NCBI RefSeq assembly: GCF_006228105.1
Contig: NZ_VDHH01000065.1
From: Chelonobacter sp006228105
Lineage (GTDB): Bacteria > Pseudomonadota > Gammaproteobacteria > Enterobacterales > Pasteurellaceae
Reading direction: 5' to 3' (one strand)
DNA: 24,081 nt
In this document: piece after piece, positions 14,122 to 22,471 of the stretch
Numbering within the stretch: position 1 is the first letter of the stretch
Layout of the letters: every line of letters starts with the position of its first letter
Position numbers and translations under genes: made by a program
Notes under the pieces: model-generated
The model's input: the letters and a program-made list of their open reading frames with translations, nothing else
Databases searched by the model: none
Told to the model about the DNA's origin: nothing

Positions 14122-16065
14122 ATGACAACCTCGAACTACCAAGCCGACGACATTACCGTTCTCAAAGATCTGGAACCGGTGCAACTGCGACCGGGCATGT
14201 ACACCGACACCACCCGTCCCAACCACTTAGGACAAGAGGTGATTGATAACAGCGTCGATGAAGCCCTTGCCGGTTACGCCAGCAAAATCGAGGTGATTTT
14301 GCACGAAGATCAATCGCTGGAAGTGATTGATAACGGACGTGGCATGCCGGTGGATATTCACCCGATTGAAAAAATTTCCGGGGTAGAATTGATCCTAACC
14401 AAGTTGCACGCCGGCGGCAAATTTTCCAATAAAAATTACCAGTTCTCTGGCGGTTTGCACGGCGTGGGGATCTCGGTGGTGAATGCGCTGTCGGATCGGG
14501 TCGAAGTGACGGTAAAGCGCAATGGCGAAATCTATCGCATTGCCTTTGCCAACGGCAAAAAAATCGAAGAGCTGCAAGTGATCGGCAGCTGCGGACGGCG
14601 CAATACCGGCACCACGGTGCGTTTTTGGCCGAATCCGAAATATTTCGACTCGGCAAAATTTTCGGCTAGCCGTTTAAGCCATTTATTGCGCGCCAAAGCC
14701 GTGCTGTGTCCCAAATTGGAAATCAGCTTCACCGATAAAGTGAACGGCACGCAGGAAAGTTGGTGCTACCAAGACGGCTTGTCAGATTACCTGCAAGAAA
14801 GCGTGCAGGACGTCGCCACCATTCCTGAAATTCCGTTTGTCGGTGAATTTAAGGCCGATACTGAAGCCGTCACTTGGGCATTGATGTGGCTGCCGGACGG
14901 CGGCGAATTATTGGGCGAAAGCTATGTCAACCTGATCCCTACCCCACAAGGCGGCACGCACGTCAACGGTTTACGCCAAGGCTTGCTTGATGCAATGCGT
15001 GAATTTTGCGAATTTCGCAATTTGTTGCCGCGTGGCGTGAAACTGACCGCCGATGATATTTGGGATCGCTGTGCTTATGTGCTGTCGCTGAAAATGCAAG
15101 ATCCGCAATTTGCCGGGCAGACCAAAGAGCGGTTGTCATCGCGCCAAAGTGCGGTTTTTGTCGCCGGCACGGTGAAAGATGCTTTCAGTTTGTGGCTGAA
15201 CCAAAACGTACAACAGGCAGAATTATTGGCGGAAATGGCGATCAATTCGGCACAACGTCGTTTGCGCGCCGCCAAAAAAGTGGTGCGTAAAAAATTGGTC
15301 AGTGGTCCGGCACTGCCCGGCAAACTCGCCGATTGCAGCAGCCAGGATCTGAATAAAACCGAACTGTTTTTAGTCGAAGGCGACTCCGCCGGCGGATCGG
15401 CAAAACAAGCGCGCGACCGTGAATTTCAGGCGATCTTACCGTTGCGCGGCAAAATTTTAAACACTTGGGAAGTGGCTTCCGATCAAGTGTTGGCATCTAA
15501 CGAAATCCACGATATTGCGGTGGCGCTGGGCATCGACCCTGACAACGATGATTTATCGCAACTGCGTTACGGCAAAATCTGTATCCTCGCCGATGCTGAT
15601 TCTGACGGCCTACACATCGCCACCTTACTCTGTGCGCTGTTCCTACGCCACTTTCCAAATTTGGTGCAGCAAGGACACGTGTATGTGGCGATGCCACCAC
15701 TCTACCGTATTGATTTAGGCAAAGAGGTGTTTTACGCCTTAGACGAGGGTGAAAAAGAGGGCATTTTAGATCGTCTAAAAGGCAAACGCGGCAAGCCCAA
15801 CGTACAACGTTTCAAAGGGTTGGGCGAAATGAATCCGCTACAACTGCGCGAAACCACCATGGATCCGAACACCCGCCGTTTGGTGCAACTGACCTATCAA
15901 CAAGCAGAAACAGAAACCACAGCGCAAGATGAAAGTGCGGTCGAGCAACATCAATCGACCAACCAAACCCTTGAATTAATGGATATGCTACTGGCGAAAA
16001 AACGTTCTGAAGATCGTAAAAACTGGCTGCAACTCAACGGCAACCACGCCGATTTAGCGGTTTAA
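14122..16065 (+). CDS. parE: DNA topoisomerase IV subunit B
   Basis: ATPase subunit of topoisomerase IV, which unlinks daughter chromosomes. GHKL ATP site: NSVDEALAG (43-51), DNGRGMP (70-76) and GGLHGVGISVVNALS (110-124). TOPRIM: VEGDSAGGSA with E419, and DADSD (491-495). Quinolone-region residues L446, S459 and E461 match the usual sensitive form. The 647 residues exceed E. coli ParE (630); the excess is mainly between QLT and MDMLLAKKRSEDR, where 28 residues replace about 12, and this extra stretch contains an uptake signal (15933-15941) read as Ser-Ala-Val. Followed by parC after 19 bp. Confidence 0.98.
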   Translation: MTTSNYQADDITVLKDLEPVQLRPGMYTDTTRPNHLGQEVIDNSVDEALAGYASKIEVILHEDQSLEVIDNGRGMPVDIHPIEKISGVELILTKLHAGGKFSNKNYQFSGGLHGVGISVVNALSDRVEVTVKRNGEIYRIAFANGKKIEELQVIGSCGRRNTGTTVRFWPNPKYFDSAKFSASRLSHLLRAKAVLCPKLEISFTDKVNGTQESWCYQDGLSDYLQESVQDVATIPEIPFVGEFKADTEAVTWALMWLPDGGELLGESYVNLIPTPQGGTHVNGLRQGLLDAMREFCEFRNLLPRGVKLTADDIWDRCAYVLSLKMQDPQFAGQTKERLSSRQSAVFVAGTVKDAFSLWLNQNVQQAELLAEMAINSAQRRLRAAKKVVRKKLVSGPALPGKLADCSSQDLNKTELFLVEGDSAGGSAKQARDREFQAILPLRGKILNTWEVASDQVLASNEIHDIAVALGIDPDNDDLSQLRYGKICILADADSDGLHIATLLCALFLRHFPNLVQQGHVYVAMPPLYRIDLGKEVFYALDEGEKEGILDRLKGKRGKPNVQRFKGLGEMNPLQLRETTMDPNTRRLVQLTYQQAETETTAQDESAVEQHQSTNQTLELMDMLLAKKRSEDRKNWLQLNGNHADLAV

Positions 16066-16084
16066 TCCTCGCAGGTAATAAAAC

Positions 16085-18328
16085 ATGAGTGAACAACAAA
16101 TTAACTACGAAGGCGTAGAGCAAATGCCACTGGCGCATTTCACCGAGAAAGCCTATTTAAACTATTCGATGTACGTGATTATGGATCGCGCCCTGCCGTT
16201 TATCGGTGACGGCTTGAAACCGGTGCAGCGGCGGATTATTTATGCGATGTCGGAACTGGGACTGAATGCCTCCGCCAAATACAAAAAATCGGCGCGTACC
16301 GTCGGTGATGTGCTAGGTAAATTCCATCCGCACGGCGACAGTGCCTGTTACGAAGCGATGGTGTTGATGGCACAGCCGTTTTCCTACCGCTATCCACTGG
16401 TGGACGGGCAAGGCAACTGGGGCGCGGCGGACGATCCGAAATCTTTCGCGGCGATGCGGTACACCGAATCACGACTGTCGAAAATCGCCGAAGTGCTGCT
16501 ATCCGAATTGGGGCAAGGCACGGTCGATTATCAACCAAATTTTGACGGCACATTAGAAGAGCCGCAATATCTGCCGGCACGCCTGCCACATATTTTGCTC
16601 AACGGCACCACCGGCATTGCCGTCGGGATGGCGACTGACATTCCGCCACATAATCTGAATGAAATTGCCGAAGCGGCAGTGTTGTTGTTGGATAATCCGC
16701 AAACCACGCTTGAACAGTTATTAACCATTGTGCAAGGCCCTGATTTTCCGACCGAAGCAGAAATCATCACGCCGAAAGAAGAACTCGCCAAACTGTACCA
16801 AAATGGGCGCGGCTCGATCAAAATGCGGGCGATCTGGAAGAAAGAGGACGGCGAAGTGATCATAACCGCACTTCCGCACCAAACTTCCGGTTCAAAGGTG
16901 ATCGCACAGATTGCCGAACAGATGCGCAATAAAAAATTGCCGATGGTCGATGATTTGCGTGATGAATCCGATCACGAAAACCCGACGCGGATCGTGATTG
17001 TGCCACGTTCCAATCGAGTTGATCTGGAGCCGTTGATGGATCACCTGTTTGCCACCACCGATCTGGAAAAAAGCTATCGGGTCAATATGAATATGATTGG
17101 CTTGGATCAAAAACCGGCAGTCAAAAATCTACATACCATTCTCAGCGAATGGCTGACCTTCCGCCGTACCACCGTCACACGTCGTTTGCAATACCGCTTG
17201 GACAAAGTGTTGGCTCGGCTGCATATTTTAGACGGTTTGATGATCGCCTATTTGAATATTGATGAAGTGATCGAGATTATTCGCAACGAGGATGAGCCAA
17301 GAGCGGTATTGATGCAACGTTTCAACCTCAGCCAAATTCAAGCCGATGCAATTCTCGACTTGAAATTGCGCCATTTGGCAAAGTTGGAAGAGGTTAAAAT
17401 TCAGGCGGAACAAGACGAACTGGCGCAAGAACGCGATCAATTGCAACTGGTTTTAGGATCAGAACGCCGTCTCAATACGTTGATCAAAAAAGAGATTCAG
17501 CAAGATGCCAAAACCTATGCCAGCCCACGCCGTTCGCCGATTGTGGAACGAGCCGAAGCCAAAGCGATTTCCGAAACCGACATGCTGCCTGCCGAGCCGG
17601 TGACGGTCATTCTCTCGGAAATGGGCTGGGTGCGCTGTGCTAAAGGACATGAGATTGATGCACAAGGCTTGAACTATAAGAGTGGCGATAAATACCTGCA
17701 ACACGCCAACGGTAAAAGTAACCAAGCAGCGGTGTTTATCGACAGCAGTGGTCGCAGCTACGCCCTCGATCCGCTCGCCTTGCCGTCTGCCCGCTCCCAA
17801 GGCGAACCGCTGACCGGCAAGCTCAGCCTACCAAACGGTGCCGTGGTGGAACAATTATTGATGGATAACGAACAACAAGCCTATCTGATGGCGTCCGATT
17901 CGGGTTATGGTTTCGTGTGTAAATTTGACGATCTGATTTCACGCAACAAAGCAGGTAAAGCCTTGATCAGCCTGACTGAAAACGCCAAAGTGCTGCCACC
18001 GCAAGCGGTATTAGAAGAGGATATGTTATTGGTCGCAATCTCTTCGATCGGCAAAATGCTAATCTTCCCGGTCACCGATCTGCCAAGCCTGTCGAAAGGA
18101 AAAGGCAATAAAATTATCAGTATTCCGTCCGCCAATGCCAAATCGCGTGAAGAGCTGTTAAGCCGAATCCTGTTAATCAAACCGGAAAACAGCCTGATTT
18201 TCCACGCCGGACGGCGCAAAGTCACGCTTAAACCGGAGGATTTGGAGAAATTCAAAGGCGAACGTGGTCGCCGTGGCGGACAATTGCCGCGAGGGTTGCA
18301 CAGTGGTGTGGTGATTGAAGTAGTGTGA
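16085..18328 (+). CDS. parC: DNA topoisomerase IV subunit A
   Basis: Breakage-reunion subunit of topoisomerase IV. The N-terminal half has the winged-helix core HPHGDSACYEAMV, with S86 and E90 (equivalent to E. coli S80 and E84) unchanged, and the active-site Tyr126 preceded by Arg125 in AAMRYTESRL. A coiled tower region follows (about 370-470), then a C-terminal beta-pinwheel with degenerate repeats and a basic end (GERGRRGGQLPRGLHS). 747 residues is a normal length. The TGA stop overlaps an uptake signal (18328-18336), and a strong terminator follows. Confidence 0.98.
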   Translation: MSEQQINYEGVEQMPLAHFTEKAYLNYSMYVIMDRALPFIGDGLKPVQRRIIYAMSELGLNASAKYKKSARTVGDVLGKFHPHGDSACYEAMVLMAQPFSYRYPLVDGQGNWGAADDPKSFAAMRYTESRLSKIAEVLLSELGQGTVDYQPNFDGTLEEPQYLPARLPHILLNGTTGIAVGMATDIPPHNLNEIAEAAVLLLDNPQTTLEQLLTIVQGPDFPTEAEIITPKEELAKLYQNGRGSIKMRAIWKKEDGEVIITALPHQTSGSKVIAQIAEQMRNKKLPMVDDLRDESDHENPTRIVIVPRSNRVDLEPLMDHLFATTDLEKSYRVNMNMIGLDQKPAVKNLHTILSEWLTFRRTTVTRRLQYRLDKVLARLHILDGLMIAYLNIDEVIEIIRNEDEPRAVLMQRFNLSQIQADAILDLKLRHLAKLEEVKIQAEQDELAQERDQLQLVLGSERRLNTLIKKEIQQDAKTYASPRRSPIVERAEAKAISETDMLPAEPVTVILSEMGWVRCAKGHEIDAQGLNYKSGDKYLQHANGKSNQAAVFIDSSGRSYALDPLALPSARSQGEPLTGKLSLPNGAVVEQLLMDNEQQAYLMASDSGYGFVCKFDDLISRNKAGKALISLTENAKVLPPQAVLEEDMLLVAISSIGKMLIFPVTDLPSLSKGKGNKIISIPSANAKSREELLSRILLIKPENSLIFHAGRRKVTLKPEDLEKFKGERGRRGGQLPRGLHSGVVIEVV

Positions 18329-18346
18329 CCGCACTTTGAAGCATAA

Positions 18347-18384
18347 AAAAAGCCTTGTGCCAATCGAATGGCACAAGGCTTTTT
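18347..18384. terminator. Strong bidirectional terminator between parC and ptsG
   Basis: AAAAAGCCTTGTGCCA / TGGCACAAGGCTTTTT is a 16-bp perfect stem with a 6-nt loop. The A-run on one side and T-run on the other give a T-tract in both directions, so it serves convergent parC (+) and ptsG (-). Confidence 0.92.
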
Positions 18385-18403
18385 AATCGCTCAACCGATT
18401 TGG

Positions 18404-19843
18404 TTAGTTTTTATGAATCCAATGATCCATATCGGTTTTCAAGTTTTCAGATTTGGTACCGAAAATCGCTTGGATCCCACTACCCACGACCACCACACCG
18501 GCTGCACCCAGCTCTTTCAAGCGCGGTTGATTGACTTTGCTGACGTCGTTGACACCGACACGCAGACGAGTGATACAAGCATCTAAACTTTTGATATTTT
18601 CTTTGCCACCGAAAGCCGCCACCAGATTGGCTGACATTTCGTCACCACTGCCTGCTGCTGCGGCACTTTTCTCTTCGCTTTCGTCTTCACGACCCGGCGT
18701 TTTCAGATTCAACGCTTTGATCACCACGGTAAATACCGTGAAATAAATCACCGCATAGATACCACCGACCACCGGGAACAGCCACAGTTTATGTGAATTG
18801 GCAGACAACAAGGTGAAGTCGATGAAACCGTGTGAGAAGGTCATACCATGCACCATGCCCAACATGTTGGTCACGACATAGGCTGAACCTGCCAATAATG
18901 CGTGAATCGCATACAGAATCGGCGCAACGAACATGAAAGAGAATTCTAACGGTTCAGTGATCCCGGTTAAGAACGAAGTCAAAGCGGCGGAGATCATGAT
19001 CCCGCCGACACGGGCACGGTTTTCTGGTTTTGCCGCACGCCAAATTGCGATGGCAGCAGCCGGTAAACCGAACATTTTGAACATATAACCACCCGCCAAC
19101 TGTCCGAAATAGCTCATTTCAGGGGTACGGCTGGCTTCAGTCGCTGACAAGAAACAGGTTACCACGCCGTGCTGGGTCACACCGCTGGCGTCCACACAAG
19201 TCCCGGCTTGGAAAAAGAATGGTACGTTCCAGATATGGTGCAAACCGAACGGAATCAAGCTACGCTCAACCACGCCATAAATCCCGAATGCCAATGCCGG
19301 ATTCTGTTCCGCAGCCCAGCGTGAAAACGTATCGATTAACCCACCGACCGGAGGCCAAACCAATGACAAGACCACACCTAACAGAATTGCCAACGAACCG
19401 GAGACAATCGGCACAAAGCGCTTACCGGCAAAAAAGCCGAGATACGCCGGCAATTGGATGCGGTAGAAGCGGTTAAACGCCCAAGCGGCAACCGCCCCGA
19501 CCAAAATTCCACCAAGCACCCCGGTTTCGATATGTTCAACGCCGACCACCGGCGCCATCACTTTCAGCGTGGCAACCATAATCCCATAGCCGACAACCGA
19601 TGCTAATGCGGCTACCCCGTCATTGTTGGTGAAGCCCAACGCAACCCCGATAGCAAACAGCAGTGCCATTTGCCCGAACACTGAGCCACCGGCCTGTTCA
19701 AATAAATTGGAAACAACTTCCGGCATCCAGCTGAAATGCGCCGCCCCGATCCCTAATAAAATCCCCGCAATCGGCAATACCGATACAGGCAACATTAATG
19801 CTTTACCGATCTTTTGCGCAACCGCAAACAGATTACTTGACAT
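18404..19843 (-). CDS. ptsG: Glucose-specific PTS permease EIICB
   Basis: Imports and phosphorylates glucose using phosphate from EIIA-Glc. The 479 residues align with E. coli PtsG (477): the EIIC membrane domain with IGVALGFTNNDGVAALA, GVLGGI, FFAGKRFVPI and LTSFLTGITEPLEFSFMFVAP, a linker with LKTPGRED, then the EIIB domain with phosphorylated Cys423 in LDACITRLRV and ending FGTKSENLKTDMDHW. Compared with E. coli it lacks a short loop after the VAPVV segment and has a longer Cys-containing loop after IWNVPFFF. The AGAGG ribosome site is well placed. It is monocistronic, with a long leader of about 125 nt. Confidence 0.96.
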   Translation of the reverse strand: MSSNLFAVAQKIGKALMLPVSVLPIAGILLGIGAAHFSWMPEVVSNLFEQAGGSVFGQMALLFAIGVALGFTNNDGVAALASVVGYGIMVATLKVMAPVVGVEHIETGVLGGILVGAVAAWAFNRFYRIQLPAYLGFFAGKRFVPIVSGSLAILLGVVLSLVWPPVGGLIDTFSRWAAEQNPALAFGIYGVVERSLIPFGLHHIWNVPFFFQAGTCVDASGVTQHGVVTCFLSATEASRTPEMSYFGQLAGGYMFKMFGLPAAAIAIWRAAKPENRARVGGIMISAALTSFLTGITEPLEFSFMFVAPILYAIHALLAGSAYVVTNMLGMVHGMTFSHGFIDFTLLSANSHKLWLFPVVGGIYAVIYFTVFTVVIKALNLKTPGREDESEEKSAAAAGSGDEMSANLVAAFGGKENIKSLDACITRLRVGVNDVSKVNQPRLKELGAAGVVVVGSGIQAIFGTKSENLKTDMDHWIHKN

Positions 19844-19976
19844 ACTAACCTCTAATAAATTGGTTCTTTTGAAGAGTATCTAAACGAGACTGCCGCTTTT
19901 CAGCCGACAACAACCAGTCCCTATAAAATATGTGGTATTACACCTGATGGATTGCTCCATAGCATAATTGGGGCGC

Positions 19977-20006
19977 ACTATAAACGATTTGGTTAAAAAG
20001 TGCCAA
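19977..20006 (-). promoter_or_regulatory. ptsG promoter
   Basis: On the minus strand TTGGCA (20001-20006) and TATAGT (19977-19982) are 18 bp apart. The predicted start near 19970 leaves a leader of about 126 nt before ptsG. The rest of the 249-bp gap (19844-20092) holds no gene that I can see. Confidence 0.6.
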
Positions 20007-20030
20007 TGACTTTCTATTATTAAATGCAAA

Positions 20031-20052
20031 AAATAAAATCTGGATCACATTT
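20031..20052 (-). promoter_or_regulatory. Candidate CRP-cAMP site upstream of ptsG
   Basis: On the minus strand AAATGTGATCCAGATTTT matches the left half of the CRP consensus (AAATGTGATCTAGATCACATTT) very well and the right half poorly. Its centre (about 20041.5) lies near -71.5 from the predicted start, one of the classical class I positions. An AT-only palindrome (20049-20069) abuts it. Confidence 0.5.
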
Positions 20053-20092
20053 TTTTAATTTAAAAAAATAAATAGGGATGTAATGATAACAA

Positions 20093-20779
20093 TTATGCAA
20101 TAAAGCGCTTAAAAATTTCTGCGATCTTAGTCGCCAACAACTTACTGCCTTCAACGCCTTCATTTTGCCAACTATGTAGTAAAATTTCCGGGCTGAACCG
20201 CACTTTGGCTTGCTCCGCCAGCGGTTGGTAGCTGATATGCCACGGTTCGCGTCCGATTTCCAAACTAGAGGCGGCTTGAAACGGTAGGGTAAAGTCAAAG
20301 TGCGGTAGCCGTTCGCTCAGCCAACAGGCCAAATCATAGAAATAACCGTTTTCTTCATATTCCCACGGCTCAAGCTGCAACGCTTGCCCCTGCGGTAAGC
20401 GCGTAGGGTCGTAAATATCAATTTCCGTTCCCCAATGATGGCGGCTGGCACCCGGCAACGCCGACCAACGTAAAATCGCTTGCGCTTTTTGCCAGTCATC
20501 AAGGCAAGTCAAATCCAGCGGGTTACCGTCATCATCGTGCACTTTGCGCTGACACAAAAACTTGCCGTTCCAGATCTGCTGCTGGCGTTTGAAATCACGA
20601 AAACTGCTTGCCGGTTGCAAATCAAAGCCTGCTTTGACCGCACTTTGTTGCAGCGCAATGAAAGCACGCTGCGCATCGGCTTGCAAGCGGTGATGGCTAG
20701 CGTGGGCTGACGGCAACGGCACCAGATGGACATCAGTTTTGCCGGTCAGCATTTGGTCAGTAAACAAAAATCGGATCAC
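20093..20779 (-). CDS. M15-family (VanY-like) metallopeptidase
   Basis: Zinc D,D-carboxypeptidase/endopeptidase fold: SSFRDFKRQQQIWN (58-71), the zinc motif SRHHWGTEID (H114, D121) and EPWH (catalytic E178, zinc ligand H181). Members cut D-Ala-containing peptides of peptidoglycan or its fragments. There is no signal peptide or membrane anchor, so the enzyme may act inside the cell, for instance on recycled muropeptides; that is inference. The start is a GTG (20777-20779) with no clear ribosome site, 9 bp after dapE, so coupling to dapE is likely. Two uptake signals at 20298 and 20637 lie inside. Confidence 0.85.
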   Translation of the reverse strand: MIRFLFTDQMLTGKTDVHLVPLPSAHASHHRLQADAQRAFIALQQSAVKAGFDLQPASSFRDFKRQQQIWNGKFLCQRKVHDDDGNPLDLTCLDDWQKAQAILRWSALPGASRHHWGTEIDIYDPTRLPQGQALQLEPWEYEENGYFYDLACWLSERLPHFDFTLPFQAASSLEIGREPWHISYQPLAEQAKVRFSPEILLHSWQNEGVEGSKLLATKIAEIFKRFIA

Positions 20780-20788
20780 AATTTAGTC

Positions 20789-21919
20789 TTAACCTAATAA
20801 ATTTTGTAGTAATTGACGATGCACCAAGCCCAAACGATACAGATCTTGACAGCTGACGCACTCATCGACTTTATGAATCGTGGCGTTCAGCGGACCGAGC
20901 TCCACCACTTGCGTGCCCATTTGTGCGATAAAACGTCCATCGGAAGTGCCCCCGCCGGTATCCAGTTTCGGCTCAATATTGAGATGTTGCTTGACCGCAC
21001 TTTTCACTGCCTGAATAAACTCACCTTGTTCGGTCACAAACGGCAAGCCGGACAGATTCCAATCCAATCGATATTGCAGTCCGTATTGCGCCAACAGATC
21101 CACCACCCGCCGTTGAATCAATTCCGCTGTCATTTCGGTGGAGAAACGCAGGTTAAACTGCACCAATAGTTCACCCGGAATCACATTATTGCTGCCGGTA
21201 CCGGAGTGGATATTCGCGATTTGTAAGGTGGTCGGTGGAAAAAAGTCATTACCGCGATCCCATTCGATGTTCACCAATTCATCCAACATCGCAAGGGATT
21301 TATGCACCGGATTCTCTGCCAAGTGCGGATAGGCAACGTGTCCTTGAATGCCTTGAATAGTGAGATTGGCGGTGATCGAACCGCGCCGTCCGTTTTTGAT
21401 GATATCGCCCAGCTTGACCGCACTTGACGGTTCACCGACCATGCAAAAATCCACTTGCTCGCCACGCGCCATCAAGGTTTCGACCACCCGCACCGTGCCG
21501 TCGGTTGCCGCCGCTTCCTCGTCGGAGGTGATCAAAAAGGCAATGCTGCCCTGATGATCAGGATTAGCTTGCACATAGTGTTCCGCGGCAATCACCATTG
21601 CCGCCAGCGATCCTTTCATATCGGCTGCACCACGCCCGTATAACATATCGTCAACGATTTCGGCGGCAAACGGCGGATACTGCCAGTGGCTTTGCTCGCC
21701 GGTCGGCACCACATCGGTATGCCCGGCAAAGGCGATACACGGGCGTTGCGTGCCACGACGCGCCCATAAATTCAGGGTGTCGTTGAACGGCAACCATTCG
21801 ATTTCAAAGCCGACTTTTGCCAAACGTTCTGCAATCAGTTGCTGACAGCCCAAATCTTGCGGGCTGATTGAAGGACGGCGGATCAGATCCTGCGCTAATT
21901 CAATAATTGTCTGTTTCAT
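20789..21919 (-). CDS. dapE: Succinyl-diaminopimelate desuccinylase
   Basis: Zinc-dependent M20-type hydrolase that removes succinate from N-succinyl-LL-diaminopimelate, for lysine and peptidoglycan synthesis. 376 residues matches E. coli DapE (375). Metal and catalytic residues: H67 and D69 in AGHTDVVPTG, D100 in GAADMKG, E134/E135 in TSDEEAAATD, and the C-terminal NATIHKVDE histidine. GGGTSDGRFIA is the family signature. The 12-bp space after yffB is exactly an uptake signal plus CGG, so the start has no standard ribosome site and probably depends on coupling with yffB. Confidence 0.98.
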   Translation of the reverse strand: MKQTIIELAQDLIRRPSISPQDLGCQQLIAERLAKVGFEIEWLPFNDTLNLWARRGTQRPCIAFAGHTDVVPTGEQSHWQYPPFAAEIVDDMLYGRGAADMKGSLAAMVIAAEHYVQANPDHQGSIAFLITSDEEAAATDGTVRVVETLMARGEQVDFCMVGEPSSAVKLGDIIKNGRRGSITANLTIQGIQGHVAYPHLAENPVHKSLAMLDELVNIEWDRGNDFFPPTTLQIANIHSGTGSNNVIPGELLVQFNLRFSTEMTAELIQRRVVDLLAQYGLQYRLDWNLSGLPFVTEQGEFIQAVKSAVKQHLNIEPKLDTGGGTSDGRFIAQMGTQVVELGPLNATIHKVDECVSCQDLYRLGLVHRQLLQNLLG

Positions 21920-21931
21920 CCGACCGCACTT

Positions 21932-22279
21932 TTAACCGTTAAACACGTTCGTATACTGTTTATCATTAAAACCGATTAACGCTTTTGCCGCGCCCAACAC
22001 AATCGGACGTTTAATCAAAGTCGGCTGCGACAACAACAATGCAAGTGCGGTCCGTTGGTTCAGCCCGTCTTTAGTGGCTTGATCCAAATTACGCCATGTG
22101 GTGCTGCGCTTGTTCACTAGCTCCTGCCAGCCGAATAATGCCTCGACTTCAGCGAGATAAGCCGCGTCAATTCCGTCGACACGATAATCATGCAATTTGG
22201 CTTCAATGCCGTTCGCCGCCAACCACGTCAATGCTTTTTTGACCGTATCGCAATTTTTAATACCGTAAACCGTCACCAT
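21932..22279 (-). CDS. ArsC/Spx-family thioredoxin-fold protein YffB
   Basis: A 115-residue ArsC-like protein beginning MVTVYGIKNCDTVKKALTWL, with single Cys10 in the thioredoxin-fold position and a C-terminal LIKRPIV block where ArsC and Spx proteins hold a conserved Arg. It is adjacent to dapE as in E. coli (yffB-dapE). It lacks further cysteines of true arsenate reductases, and its role, probably glutathione- or thiol-linked, is unknown. AAGGA ribosome site upstream. An uptake signal at 22043-22051 lies inside. Confidence 0.92.
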   Translation of the reverse strand: MVTVYGIKNCDTVKKALTWLAANGIEAKLHDYRVDGIDAAYLAEVEALFGWQELVNKRSTTWRNLDQATKDGLNQRTALALLLSQPTLIKRPIVLGAAKALIGFNDKQYTNVFNG

Positions 22280-22321
22280 TGTTTTTTATTCCTTGTTATT
22301 GATTTTAGGGTCTGTCGCAGA

Positions 22322-22327
22322 ATAATA
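22322..22327 (-). promoter_or_regulatory. Possible extended -10 promoter for yffB-dapE
   Basis: On the minus strand TTTGCTATTAT has TG one base before a TATTAT hexamer, about 45 bp before yffB. The -35 is unclear. Confidence 0.45.
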
Positions 22328-22398
22328 GCAAACTTAGCCGTTTTTTGCAGAACGATTTACATTGCCGACAAGGTATGTTAAAAAGTCGGGCTAAAACT

Positions 22399-22442
22399 TA
22401 GGGTCTATTGATGTTTGTTTATATTTTGAGCTATAGACCCTA
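22399..22442 (+). promoter_or_regulatory. NSS transporter promoter framed by an inverted repeat
   Basis: TTGATG (22408-22413) and TATAGA (22432-22437) are 18 bp apart and form a plausible sigma-70 promoter. The perfect 9-bp inverted repeat TAGGGTCTA (22399-22407) / TAGACCCTA (22434-22442) touches the -35 on one side and overlaps the -10 on the other. A partial third copy (TTAGGGTCT) is at about 22306. This could be an operator, or an RNA hairpin if transcription starts further up. Confidence 0.45.
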
Positions 22443-22471
22443 GCTTTACCTCTAATTTTATCAGGCAAACT

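Noticed and set aside
14162..14656. 164-codon minus-strand open frame in parE
   Set aside because: Arg/Cys/Pro-rich composition and full overlap with parE mark it as an antisense shadow.
16085..18328. Quinolone-resistance changes in parC and parE
   Set aside because: ParC S86/E90 and ParE L446/S459/E461 match the usual sensitive residues.
17905..18363. 152-codon minus-strand open frame over the parC end
   Set aside because: It lies antisense to conserved parC sequence and its start falls within the terminator stem.
21920..21931. Possible lysine riboswitch before dapE
   Set aside because: There are only 12 bases before dapE and 192 before the operon, with no L-box features that I can see.
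22305..22325. AGGGTCTGTCGCAGAAT as an insertion-sequence end
   Set aside because: It looks like some IS termini, but there is no matching opposite end, transposase or target duplication nearby.
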